From: Gracilaria domingensis
Lineage: Eukaryota > Rhodophyta > Florideophyceae > Gracilariales > Gracilariaceae
NCBI GenBank assembly: GCA_022539475.1
Contig: VCMS01000364.1
Span: forward strand, 1-50,425
DNA length: 50,425 nucleotides
Direction of reading: 5' to 3'
The notes below the pieces were generated by a model, which was not told the origin of the DNA, searched no databases, and worked only from the letters and a program-made list of their open reading frames with translations. Shown piece by piece: positions 31,621 through 41,800 of this stretch (position 1 is its first letter; each line of letters opens with the position of its first letter). A program made the translations under genes and the position numbers.

Positions 31621-33417
31621 TCACACCCGCCGGCGGGGGATGAGCTGCAGCAGCCGCAACAGCGGGAAGAGCCGGCTGAGCCGGAATGGGTACCGGAATG
31701 GGTACCGGAATGGGAACCGGAGTGGGAGCGATGAAGTCAGCCGCCGAGGCGGAGCCGACAACCGGAGCAGAGCCGGCGCCCTCCCCGCAGGGGTTGCGTC
31801 GATCTCTTCGATCATCTCGATATCGTCGCCTCCCGTGTCCTCGGGCTGATTATCCACCATTGGATCTCCCCCGAGGTACTCTCGGTAATACTCATCCGAT
31901 TTCACAAACCCAGTTGGGTGATCGGCCGGCACTCGCCGGGGAGCAGAACGGAGCTCACCCGCTTCCTCAGCGGTAATCTCCCGATAATCCCACGGGTCGA
32001 AGAAGACATAATCGCCCGCAAGAGCGGTATTTCTTCCCAGACCTGGGCCGTATCCACCCGTGTTCGGGGAATCACCGCGACTACTCTGAGAAAGAGGCAC
32101 TTCGGTCCAGTCGATACTATCGATATAATAGAGAAGGCTCAACACCTCGTCGTTGTTGGCACGACCCCCGAGGGGGACTTCCAAGTCCAAACTTCGGATG
32201 GCCGCCCGCACGCGGGGAGGGATGAACCACAGTCGATACTGGTCATATGCCTCAGCGAGGACAAACGCCGCGGTGCGGACAGCCCATTCGGTGACGAAAA
32301 CCGACCACAACCCAGTCCTGGGATCTGTGAGCAGGTATGACCCTAAGTAGGTGAACACCGGGGGCAACTCGATGTAGCACCCCCGGCATGCCTCGAGGTA
32401 ACTCCACCACTCTGGAAGAGGTACATACCGACCCTGTCGGTGCGCAGCCGCGATATGGCGGATCTCCACGTTCTGATATGGAGCGAAGTACCCAAATTGG
32501 GATCGAGACCGCCTCTCATGGTGGATGAAGTTCTGAAGGAAGTTAGACCGCGAACGGCGGGGGAGATATCGAAACTCAGCCCGAAGAATCGGTCTTGTCC
32601 AGCACATGGCTTCCTGCCGTGCAACGGGCATTCCCCGCCAGGCGAAGGTTTCCAACGCCGCTAGGCGGTCGCAGTAACTGATTTCCCCGCGGGTGCGGTA
32701 AAACGCCACATCGAAGTCCATCCCTGGCGGGATAGGAAACTCGAACGGCGCCCGGCCTTGCCGTTTGTAAGCCACCATGACAAAGTTGGCATGGGCTTCT
32801 TCCCGGGATTGCCGATTTTCCCGCGCCACCTGATGGACAGGGATCGCGATGCGCGTGCGCCAATCCCACGAAGTGGTCACCATTGCCGGGAGGTTCCCCG
32901 GAAGGGTGTTGCGTCCGTCGGCATACTCAGTGATGAGGCTTTCATTGAACACCGCAGTCGGGTGGAACCACGGAGCGAGCCGGAGGCGCCTCGCATGTCG
33001 CCGGTTCGCCGGGTTGAGCCCTACAAGGGAGTTGAAAGACGGCCAGACCACACCTGGATGGAACCAGAGGACGGGGCCCGCGAGAGCGGCATGCTGCGCG
33101 GAGGATCCTGCGACAGCGTTCGATTGCCCCGCGGACGGGTTGGAGCCCTGTTGAGGGAGCGGAACGGAGCGGAATCCGGTGAGGCCTCCTTGGGGGAACG
33201 GTGGTTGGTTCGGAGGCTGATTCGGTGGAACACCACTCATAGTGAGGTCTAGTTCGGGTGTCGGAGGAAAGTTGATCGCAGGAGCGAGAGAGAGTTCGGT
33301 ACTCTGAGGAGGTGCTGCTACTGCAGAAGCAGAGAGCACGTCGTTGACGGGAGAAGGAGAAGAACATACCGGAGGACCGGGGAGCGCTGCACTTATATCT
33401 TCTTGGCTCGGCGCCAT
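31621..33417 (-). CDS. Intact antisense ORF (598 aa) between pol and the 3' LTR
   Basis: Reads from an ATG at 33417, 44 bp inside the 3' LTR boundary, to a TGA at 31621. It is uninterrupted, whereas gag and pol of the same copy are broken. Residues ~1-110 are P/S/Q-rich, and residues ~115-440 are aromatic-rich and look folded (WFHPGVVWPSFNSL, SWDWRTRIAIPVHQVA, PEWWSYLEAC). A disordered acidic tail follows. No known family is recognised. Near 31780 a second frame takes over with APTPVPIPVPIP and would end at 31472. That frame has a better tail (VAAAAAHPPP...), so a 1-nt slip may have replaced the true C-terminus. The promoter would have to lie antisense in the 3' LTR. Sense-strand frames here are short. 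Confidence 0.7.
   Translation of the reverse strand: MAPSQEDISAALPGPPVCSSPSPVNDVLSASAVAAPPQSTELSLAPAINFPPTPELDLTMSGVPPNQPPNQPPFPQGGLTGFRSVPLPQQGSNPSAGQSNAVAGSSAQHAALAGPVLWFHPGVVWPSFNSLVGLNPANRRHARRLRLAPWFHPTAVFNESLITEYADGRNTLPGNLPAMVTTSWDWRTRIAIPVHQVARENRQSREEAHANFVMVAYKRQGRAPFEFPIPPGMDFDVAFYRTRGEISYCDRLAALETFAWRGMPVARQEAMCWTRPILRAEFRYLPRRSRSNFLQNFIHHERRSRSQFGYFAPYQNVEIRHIAAAHRQGRYVPLPEWWSYLEACRGCYIELPPVFTYLGSYLLTDPRTGLWSVFVTEWAVRTAAFVLAEAYDQYRLWFIPPRVRAAIRSLDLEVPLGGRANNDEVLSLLYYIDSIDWTEVPLSQSSRGDSPNTGGYGPGLGRNTALAGDYVFFDPWDYREITAEEAGELRSAPRRVPADHPTGFVKSDEYYREYLGGDPMVDNQPEDTGGDDIEMIEEIDATPAGRAPALLRLSAPPRRLTSSLPLRFPFRYPFRYPFRLSRLFPLLRLLQLIPRRRV
31681..31728. repeat. 12-bp minisatellite (CCGGAATGGGTA, four copies)
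   Basis: Three near-identical units and a fourth variant (CCGGAGTGGGAG) lie within the 3' end of the antisense ORF. Read in the alternative frame they encode repeated Pro-Val/Ile pairs. Confidence 0.8.
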
Positions 33418-33447
33418 CCTGCCCTCGTCGAGTTTGTGTTACCGCCT

Positions 33448-33458
33448 AAGGAGGGGGA
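33448..33458 (+). promoter_or_regulatory. Polypurine tract of the gypsy element
   Basis: AAGGAGGGGGA, two bases before the 3' LTR, is the expected primer for plus-strand DNA synthesis. With the preceding CT it forms the 13-mer CTAAGGAGGGGGA, which occurs exactly at 26636 and 29872 as well. Confidence 0.85.
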
Positions 33459-33460
33459 TA

Positions 33461-34200
33461 TGTAGTGCAACGCTCATCTATGAGTATTCTGACTGGACTT
33501 AGTCATATTTCCCGTTCACGGGTTTGCCTGGTACACACCAGTATATGACTAGTAGTTACTAGTGGTTGCCATTGGGATGGTTTCGGACACGTGGGACACG
33601 GTGGAGCTGATCGGAGGTTGGCCACTACACGTGGGCGGTTGCCACAATTAGTGGGAAGTTTAGTTAATATTATTTATTAATTTTAGTGAGGACACTACTT
33701 AGTGCGACGGCGTCGCCGCCGTCGCACCAGTAAAGTGCCCCAACCAGGGTGATCCTACCTCAAGGATCTCGGCTCTAGCCACTCTCGCCTTCGGCGGTGC
33801 ACAACTCCTTATTGGAGGGACTCCCCGTTGTAACGGTGCGGCTATCCACCCTGCGTCTCCACAGAACCCAACTTTGGGAGTGTTATAACCATCTGTTGTC
33901 GTGTTCGACCCTGTATAGGGAATACCCCGGCGATACGCCGTACCTCTCTTTTCCCTCTCTCTCTCCTATCTTTTTCTTTCCCCACTCCGTGGTTTCGTCC
34001 CTCTTCGAGGCTACTACACTCGCGTGCGAGTCACCCTTCTCTGCTCAACTCTCAATGCCCCGTCGTGACGGTTTGGCCCCGGTCTTACACCCGGCTAGTT
34101 GCGCCATTCCAGAGAGGCTCTGTTCTCTGGGTTGCCCTCAGTAGAGGAAGATCCCGAACGTCTTCGTGGTGTCTTTTCTCCGCTCACGGGTTGCACTACA
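33461..34200 (+). repeat. 3' LTR of the gypsy element
   Basis: 740 bp, matching the 5' LTR except for four transitions and one extra T. Three of the four transitions lie at CpG sites. The antisense ORF begins just upstream, so antisense transcription from this LTR is a possible source of its mRNA. Confidence 0.95.
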
Positions 34201-35348
34201 GGTTTTTATTATTACCTTGAGGGTGCCGTTCAGTGCCTAAAATCACATGGCTACTCACAGTCACCTGACGACCCATGCCTTTTCGTGAAGCATGAGGCCA
34301 ATTCGTTCACAATCGTGTGTCTCAATAGCGACGACTAATTGGTAGCATCTACCCACGAGAAGCACATCGACACCCTCTTCACCGAGCTTTCGCATAAATA
34401 CAATATTCGCCGCATTGTTAAGCCAAGCACGTACCTCGGCTGGAAGACAACATACACAGAGAATTCAATCCACCTCAGTCAACCCTCCTACATCTCCCAC
34501 GCACTATCAATTGCACAACTGTCAGATGAAAACCCCAGACAATCGCCTCATACTTGCAAGGCCAAATTTCACCCGCCCAATGACGACGACGTACCACTTC
34601 CTTCATATCAAGATCTTAACCGCCAGCTCATTGGCATACTGAGATGGGTCACTGATTGCACGAGACGCGACATTGCCTTCGCCGTCTCTAGACTAGGACA
34701 GGCACTTAACAACACCACTGAACGTCATTGGAATAACTTGAAAGAGGTTTTGCGATATCTCAAAGGCACTACATCGCACGGAATCTCTGAAAGCCGCAGC
34801 GCCGATTTGTGTACCCTGAAGCTGTCATTCAAAGCCTCTTTGCTGACGCAGATTTCGCCACCGATGCCACTAACCGGAAATCAATCTCTGGTTACGTTTT
34901 GACCATGAGCAATGGTCCAATTGCGTGGAAATCAGCACAGCAGAGCTGCGTTGCTCTTTCTACCGCAGAGGCTGAGTACATCGCCGCTACATCAGCCGTT
35001 AAAACTATTTGCTTTATTCGACGCATGCTAGACTTTTTGACTTTAGCTACTGGGGATCCATCGAAACTGTTCGTTGAAAACCAATCTGTGCTGGCCATCG
35101 GCCAAAATACCGGAGATTCCAAAGGACGGAAGTTTATTAACATGCGACACCACTATCCGAGAGACCATCTCCAACGAGGAAATATATCTATGCATTACGT
35201 CCGTTCGGTCGACAACCTAGCTGATATCCTGACCAAAGCTCTCGGACGCATTGCATTCCTCCGCATGCGAGTCGCGCTCAACATCTCCCCCCCAAGCGCC
35301 GCTCTAGCGAGTTCAGAGCATCAAAAGGCGTGTCGTCACAACCCGTAG
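34201..35348 (+). pseudogene. Copia RT and RNase H, 3' part
   Basis: It resumes the RT exactly where the gypsy element cut it (GFYYYLEG...HGYSQSPDDPCLF). The catalytic YVDD box is degenerate: NSDD followed by a TAG codon at 34338. A connection region (TYLGWKTTYTENSIHLSQ, DLNRQLIGILRWV) continues to a frameshift near 34800. RNase H follows in another frame (ADADFATDATNRKSISGY, STAEAEYIAA, NLADILTKAL). It ends 60 bp before the 3' LTR. Confidence 0.9.
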
Positions 35349-35407
35349 GTTGTCCCTTTCATCGGAGATGCTCCAAACCCGTCATTACCGCAGTGTCCCA
35401 TCCCTTT

Positions 35408-35527
35408 AGTCGTCACACGTGGCCAGCAGGCAGCCGCACCGCCGGCGTAGCACATAGCCACGAGCTCTTTCTCCCTCCAGTAAACTCCGGGAGCATCGGC
35501 TCCATCGGCGTTCACTCTGTTCCCACA
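35408..35527 (+). repeat. 3' LTR of the copia element
   Basis: 120 bp, identical to the 5' LTR except for four bases. The first base is A rather than T, so the terminal TG has been lost. TAGCT follows directly at 35528-35532. Confidence 0.92.
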
Positions 35528-35651
35528 TAGCTCACTAGACATAAGAACTCTTAGTCCCAAAAGGGTTAACGGTACTACTGAGTTTGGGTATAGGGTACAT
35601 TTGATATCCTATATCTTTGCTATGATCCACAAATGGGGCCTATACTTCTTG

Positions 35652-36528
35652 CTATGAAATGACGGCTTTCTTTGCAACAAGCAGAACAACGTCGTTGTCC
35701 AAAACGTTCCCAACCTGATACGTTCCTGTGCGATAAAGTGTGCATGTCTCAATCGAAAACCCGGCCATTTTGGCAAACGCACGCACTTCTTCACATGTCA
35801 TGAAGTACACATTGTCCGGGAAAATTTCCAAATTCTTCAATGCCGGAGATAACTCAACAAACCCAGGCGCAAGTTCAACAATGTCATCGGGAACATTCGT
35901 GAACAGTTCCAAAGCCCTGTCATACGCAAGATTGCCATTGTACTTGAAGTCTCTGCCACCACCATCATATAAAGCAGACGGGGACATGCATGTCGTTACT
36001 AAAGTCCCACCTGGCATGAGCCATCTATAAATGTCTTTGAACAACTGTAGAGGACCACCGGGAGGGAGAAAGTGTATCACTTCAGATACTAACACACCAG
36101 CAAAGCTTTCATCTTTAAACAATTCACAACATGGTAAAGTTGCTACGATCGCATCACACAACCTTCCTGGTGTTTCAATCTGTGACACTCGTTCCCGAAG
36201 TTTCTGCAGGTGCAGAGGTTCTGCATCTACAGCGACAACATCTCGTCCATGCTTGAGAGCATGAATTGTATGCACGCCGAACATGCTCCTAATCGGCAAT
36301 GCTCCCTGATTCTGGTAGAGCACAGAGCCACGGATGTATATTGCCTTCGCGGACCCGAAGAAACGTGAATCCGTACTTGTTATCAGTTCTCTCAAACCCA
36401 CGGGATCGCAAGAAAGCATCATCACCGTAATCTAAAGGAGTGAAGCTCAGATTTGGATTAGGAGAGGCATACGTCACAGAAACCTTGATTGATGGTTCAT
36501 CTTCTTTGTCAATCTCCATAGTGTGCAA
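35652..36528 (-). pseudogene. Class I SAM-dependent methyltransferase, broken in motif I
   Basis: The ATG at 36528 starts an N-terminal segment (GDDAFLRSRGFE, YGFTFLRVREG, PWLCALPESGSIAD), which is open to a TAG at about 36287. The continuation lies in another frame (FGVHTIHALKHGRDVVAVDAEP onward) and runs to 35652. The join falls inside the SAM-binding glycine motif, where bases are lost and one Gly appears changed. Motif II (VVAVDAE), a motif near LVSEVIHFLPPGG and WLMPGGTLVTT are typical of the fold. The total of ~290 residues suits small-molecule methyltransferases, but the substrate cannot be read from the sequence. The C-terminal half could still look intact to a gene finder starting at 36425. 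Confidence 0.75.
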
Positions 36529-36865
36529 ATCTTGTACAAGAGACTCGTGCGGAAGATAATATCACAGCAGATTGCACGGAGCATGTAGATAGAAATAATA
36601 CTCAGTAAGATCCTGAGAAAGCTGGTGCGTTCTGCAAAACACCACTGCAGTTTTGTTTCTGCCGCGGAAACGATTGTTCTTGGATTGGATACAAATAGAC
36701 TTTGGAGAAACAAGTATGACAATAGAATCGAGAAGGAAAACCCAAGTTCGGCGTAGACAGCAACCCTTCCTCTTTAAGCAAAAGCTTAAGAGCTCTGCCC
36801 TCGTCAGTGTCAAAGCAGATAAAATGCGCACTGCGTTAAACCGTCGGTGCAGGGTAGTATAGTAG
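36529..36865. other. Intergenic, nothing supported
   Basis: It should contain the methyltransferase promoter on the minus strand. The open frames present overlap one another and have no recognisable features. Confidence 0.5.
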
Positions 36866-37444
36866 GCTCTTCCGGACGTCCTTATTCTTGACTACGCACT
36901 GCAATTACAGCACTTCACGCTTTCGGAACAGCCCTGCTTCAATTTCCACCACTACTGTGCAAGGCCAGTTTTTAGAGGCACAAGTTCTGAGTTCAACCTT
37001 CTGTCTCGAGTTCAGGCTGTGTTGTCAGTGCTAGACACGTCCTCTCCATTAACCACCGAACGTCTGAAAGGTGCCGAAGTGCTTTTAGCAGCTTCTTCTC
37101 TTCCCTTCGTCCATACACCCATTCAAAGAGGCTCAATCGATGTCTCCGTCCTAAGCGACAACACCAGCCCAACTCTTCTCCCGATTGATAGTTCCAGCAG
37201 TTCGGTTTCGGAAGATTCGCCTCTGCTTGGAGCTGAGCATGGGCTGTTCAGAATGTCGTCCATGTGTGCAGTGCAGCTCTTACACTCCGTCTATACAAAG
37301 CATTCTGGAGATTATCGAGCCTGCGATCTCGAGGTGCGACAAGCTCTGGTTGCTGGGATGGCTATGGTGGCCTTCCTAACTCTAGAAGTACCGAGAGTAA
37401 GAGGGCCAAGATCATATCATGATGCTCATATATATGACCGATAG
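36866..37444 (+). CDS. Open reading stretch without an early ATG (193 codons), unknown
   Basis: One frame is open from after a TAG at about 36863 to 37444. The translation has balanced composition (VLILDYALQLQHF, SRVQAVLSVLDTSSPL, RACDLEVRQALVAGMA) and a Ser-rich middle. The first in-frame ATGs are far downstream, so it may be an internal exon or the remnant of a gene. No family is recognised. Confidence 0.3.
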   Translation, partial: ALPDVLILDYALQLQHFTLSEQPCFNFHHYCARPVFRGTSSEFNLLSRVQAVLSVLDTSSPLTTERLKGAEVLLAASSLPFVHTPIQRGSIDVSVLSDNTSPTLLPIDSSSSSVSEDSPLLGAEHGLFRMSSMCAVQLLHSVYTKHSGDYRACDLEVRQALVAGMAMVAFLTLEVPRVRGPRSYHDAHIYDR

Positions 37445-38580
37445 TCCCTAACCTTTTTACCTTCACGCACATTGTGTGCTGCACAAAGAGATACGAAGGT
37501 ATTATCGGATAATACCTAACAGAAATTTCTGAAATTTACGAATGGATCTTATCCTACCTTCGCAGGTACATCTAGGAACTTTGAACTACCAAATACAAGT
37601 TTAGTGCCAAGGGTACGAAGGTATAATGGCACATTCGCGCTACGACGGTACCCATAGGTGTCGTCGGTAGAACGGTACATTCAGTGCCTTGGGTACAAGC
37701 TGATCAGATCAGACTTCATCGTCGCGCTTGGATGAACTCAGCTTTGGAACATTTGCACCATTCACAATGTACAATTGTAGAAGGTCTTCCTCCGAAAACA
37801 TTTTGGGAATAATGAATGACTATGAAGCACTTTCCGATCGGTCAAAGCTTGACCGTCAAACCTGTGCACAACGTAGTGAATTGCTATTGAGCTATGTTCA
37901 TTCGAATTGTTCTGCAGTACTAGACTTGGTGAACCCAAAATCATCAGAATGGGTTTGAAATGGACTTCTGATATTAGTTCTCTACGCGGAGAACATGTTC
38001 ACGTGATCGAAGATGATAAACAGCCGCAGCATGTGCTTGCATTCTCACCACTGGAAAATCTGTTGCACACGAACTGAGATGATTTTCCTGGTCAACGGCT
38101 TTACTATGCGGCTGTGAGCCTGGGAGAACTCCTCGCAGAGGTGTTTCAATTGCAAAACTGATTTTCCAAACGTGATCTGGATAGTGCGGAAATGTCTCTA
38201 ATGTCTGACTGAAGACATGTCCACCTTGGTTTTTGTCGCTCTAGAAACTCAAAGCATCTGCGATCCTGTTATTATCAAGCATCATTCCGTTTGTATCTTT
38301 CATGTTGGGAAAGAGACTGAAAATGCGTATCGAAGGTTTGGCGTGATGGCAGCAAGAAATTGAACAAATTGCATTATCAAACTCCCCGTGTGCCGTCAGT
38401 ACTTTACCTCTCTCTATTCTTTGACTAAATCTCCCATGAAAACGAAGCGGTCTAGAAATCTTCTGGGGCGTGATTATGCGTCGTTGTACGAATTGCGCGC
38501 GTCATGGGACAGCTTCGATGCTTTTGTGAGGTTGATGTAATCAGGGGGCGTGCGGAGCGTATCTGATACTCTCACTTCCC
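37445..38580. other. Intergenic region, no gene supported
   Basis: It includes short imperfect inverted repeats around 37600-37700 (AGTGCCAAGGGTAC and AGTGCCTTGGGTAC in mixed orientation). The short ORF at 37728-37958 starts at a TTG and has no support. Confidence 0.5.
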
Positions 38581-38733
38581 TAATTCATAGTGTCAGAACG
38601 GCGCTTGAAGAGAACGTGTACTTTGGATGCATTTGAACGCGCTATCTCCTCGCCTGCGTTCTTCGTGATTCGAATTGTCAGAGAATTTTCGTTGGCAGCA
38701 CTCCTCTGGCCTCTCCTGCCTCGTTTCCGAGGG

Positions 38734-38741
38734 TATATAAG
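38734..38741 (+). promoter_or_regulatory. TATA box of the cysteine-rich repeat gene
   Basis: TATATAAG, in the context gggTATATAAGccgg, lies 121 bp upstream of the signal-peptide ATG at 38862. Transcription would start near 38765. A short upstream ATG at 38855 overlaps in another frame and reaches a stop after about 25 codons. Confidence 0.65.
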
Positions 38742-38861
38742 CCGGACATTCGACCGCAGTTCATCCGTTCTCCCCTCATTCTCAGCCGAATTTTGTCGGG
38801 TTACTTGACAAGGAACCGTTTGCATCAATCCGCGTGCAATAAAGGCGGAAGCCCATGAGGG

Positions 38862-41800
38862 ATGTGCTCCCTGCTTTTCACGTTGCTTTTTGTTTTGGTG
38901 GTGGCAAGCGGTGTCACCGAACTCTCCTATGAGTATGAAAGGACCAAAATACTTGCCGCACACCAGGAAGATGTGAGCACTGGGTCCATTAATATGTCCT
39001 TCTCAAAGGACTCAATTGTTACAAAGCCCGGCCACTGGATGCGAAATGTGATTCTAAAGGCTGTCAATGTGACACGTAGAATTGATCCATACTTTGTCAT
39101 CACGGAAGGCCTGACTTGGAGCACCAATTTTGTTGGTGCTGGAATGGCAAGGAAGAAGCATAGGCTTTTACGTAAGCGGCCCGGGCATCGCTGTGGACAA
39201 AATCCTTTATGGATTTGCGAAACAGATCTACTACGTGAAAAGGATCGATACATGTCAAAATTCCAGTGGGGGGAATTCGCTTCGGTGACGTTTACATTCA
39301 CCATTCTGTTTATTCTTCGAACGCGACTGAAAAGCTTTTGACAACATCAAGGCCGTTCAGGAATCGTGGAGAAAATCTGTCCTGCTACTGCCATCCAGGT
39401 TTGCAAAGCCCAAACATGCTATGGAGAAGATCTATGGTATCGGTGGGGGATATCAATATCACTTCAAAGTCAGTGTGTTGCCCTGATTCTGTTTGCCCCG
39501 GGACGGTACTCGAGACGCTTTGCGTGAAACGAACGTATGTAGGACACCGTTGTAGATATGATTCGTTCTCTGCTTGTTTAAGGATTGTCCACGGACGACG
39601 CCAGAGGCCAACAACTCCTGTGGGGGGAAGTTGTATGGCTGCTGGATCTGTCTGTGTGCCTGGATCAGTTTGCGTGGGAACTGCAAGACAGAAGATTTGC
39701 GTGACGCCAGAGCGAGTAGGAGGGCGTAGCGGTCAAGATCCGTGCTCGGCATGCGCAGAAGATCTACAATGTGACAATGGACGTTGCCGGGACCGAAAAA
39801 TTCCTGTGGGGGGAAATCTCAGGACTCTTGACTCTGTCTACATACCAAGTGCTGGTCCTGCTGGGACAGCGATGAAGAAGCTTCCCATGAAGTCAAAGTC
39901 TACGAAGTCCTGCTGCGGAAAGAAACCGTTTCGGGCTTTCAGATCTAGTTTATATTGGATGCGAAGACGATGCAGAGAGCGAAATATCTCTCTTGGAGAA
40001 AATGGTTCGGCTTCCAGATCTTTTGGTATACGTGGGAATGTCTGCGCTGATACAGAGCAAAGGAAGCAGTGCACGCTGCGAACGCCAGTTGGTTATCGAT
40101 GCGGGCATAACCAGTTCACCGTTTGGCGGAAGGACCTGAATAAGGCAAGGCGTCCGCTGTGCGAGCATGAAGCAGTATGCGCGAAGAATACGCTTTTAAA
40201 GAAAGGCGTCTTTCCAAGGCAACGTGGATTTCACTACAATCGAGATCTCTATGTTTGTGCTCAAGGGCTGATTTATGAGAATGGAATCTGTCGAACTCCT
40301 TTGCATAGAGATTGCACAGGACAAGGATCCGTGCGTGTTGATGGAACTGTTTGCGCTGGGACAATCCAAAGCAAACAATGTGTGCGACCGATGAGAGCGC
40401 GACTCCGTTGCGGGCGCGATCCTTTCCGGGTTTGTGATCGAGGTCATACGTGCCAGAAAGGATTATGCAAGGCTCGTACAGGAAGCTCTGGCACGTCGAA
40501 CACTAAAGGCACCCACGAGACGCCCTGTGCAAGTTGTCATGGGAAAGAGAAGTGTGTAGTTCCGATGAGCGCTGGAAAGCCGTATGGATGGAATGCGTTC
40601 TGGGTATTGGCAAAAGTTTACTATGCCGCGGAGGGTTATGCAGAGTACGTGAGGGAGGAGATTACATTTCAAACAGCGCCGGTGCCAGTCGAAAAAGGAC
40701 AGCGTTGTGTGAACACGGAACCATTTGTGCGGTGCAAAGTTATATGTTTGGTCACATTGCGCTTGATCATAATGCCCTAACCACTTTGATGGGTGTTATG
40801 GGTATAGATGGGAATTTTGAGATGCGTACCTCGCTATAGAAGTGGTTACTGGCGAAGAGGGTGCATGAGACGAGAGGCTATGAATGGTGATGCAAGTACT
40901 CTTCGTTCCGGGTGGTGTGTTTGAGACATATGAAAACCGCTGCGTCCACAATCCGTTCGGGATAGGCTGCTGGACCACTTTGCAGATGTGGAAGATTTTA
41001 AAGGTCGACACTTCCTGTGGGGGGGAGTTGTTAGACTGATGGTCACTCTGATGCACGGTGCGGTTTTTGTACTGAAAGTCGGATCAAGAAGGCTATATGA
41101 AGAGGAAGAGGTTCGAAGCTAACCTTTTGTCAACCTTGCGGGAAGGATTGTGTCCAGTTATGCGAAGCAGGTATATTATGCGACAAAGGACATTGACGAA
41201 AGCCGAAATTCTGTGGGGGGAATGCTTTGGCTTCTCGCTCTGTTTATGTCATTAATTCTGCCTGTGCAAGATCTGGAGAGAGAGCGCTTTATGAAGCAAG
41301 GACACGACTTGAACAATGACGCAGAAGTTTTTCTCCTCGATTTGTACCTTGGTTCTACGATGTGTTTGCGGAAGATGAAGGATCCTAATAACTCCTGTGG
41401 GGGGCAGTTCATGGGTCTTGATTCTATCCGTGATCGCGACTGTGAACGAATTATGAAGAGAAATCAATACATAGGCAAAGGAAGGCTATACCAATTCTAC
41501 TGTGAACGAAGCGATTTGGGCAATGGGCAGACACTGTTTCTTCTCTATTTGTACGCCTACTGTACGATGTGGTAACGGACAATGTTTAAACCCAACAACG
41601 CCTGTGGGGGGTAGTTGTTGGGCTCTCTGCTCTGCCCGTGGAGCACGAGTGCATGTGTACGAAGGACGAAGAATCTTTGCCGAAGGCTGAAGGAAGCCAG
41701 ACAAGAATACTGTCAAGATTGTTTCATGGTTGTAGACCTGGAAAACGATGTTCTCGCAAGCAATGCCGAGCTCCAGCAGCTCCTGTAGGGGGAGTTGTTT

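Larger units (their letters stand above)
22609..34200 (+). mobile_element. Young Ty3/gypsy (chromodomain) LTR retrotransposon with an antisense ORF
   Basis: The 5' LTR (22609-23347) and 3' LTR (33461-34200) run from TGTAGTGC to GCACTACA and differ by four transitions and one 1-nt indel. A 5-bp duplication GGTTT flanks the element. The order is gag, protease, RT, RNase H, integrase, disordered region with chromodomain, then an antisense ORF, polypurine tract and 3' LTR. The pol order and the chromodomain place it with chromoviruses. At ~11.6 kb it is long, because of the extra 3' region. The low LTR divergence suggests a recent insertion, yet gag and pol carry stops and frameshifts, so this copy was probably mobilised by helper proteins or inactivated soon after insertion. 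Confidence 0.95.
19603..35527 (+). mobile_element. Ty1/copia LTR retrotransposon, interrupted by a nested gypsy element
   Basis: The two 120-bp LTRs (19603-19722, 35408-35527) differ at four positions and flank a gag-protease-integrase-RT-RNase H order (copia order). The 5-bp duplication TAGCT flanks the element. The internal region is split at 22608/34201 by the gypsy element (22609-34200), and the native length would be about 4.3 kb. It is defective: the integrase core has an internal deletion, there are several stops and frameshifts, and the RT YVDD box is altered. No purine tract is visible just before the 3' LTR. Confidence 0.93.

Noticed and set aside
37728..37958. 76-codon ORF
   Set aside because: Starts at TTG and has no family or structural features.
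38590..38808. Short ORF before the cysteine-rich gene
   Set aside because: It overlaps the TATA box and leader of the repeat gene and lacks recognisable features.
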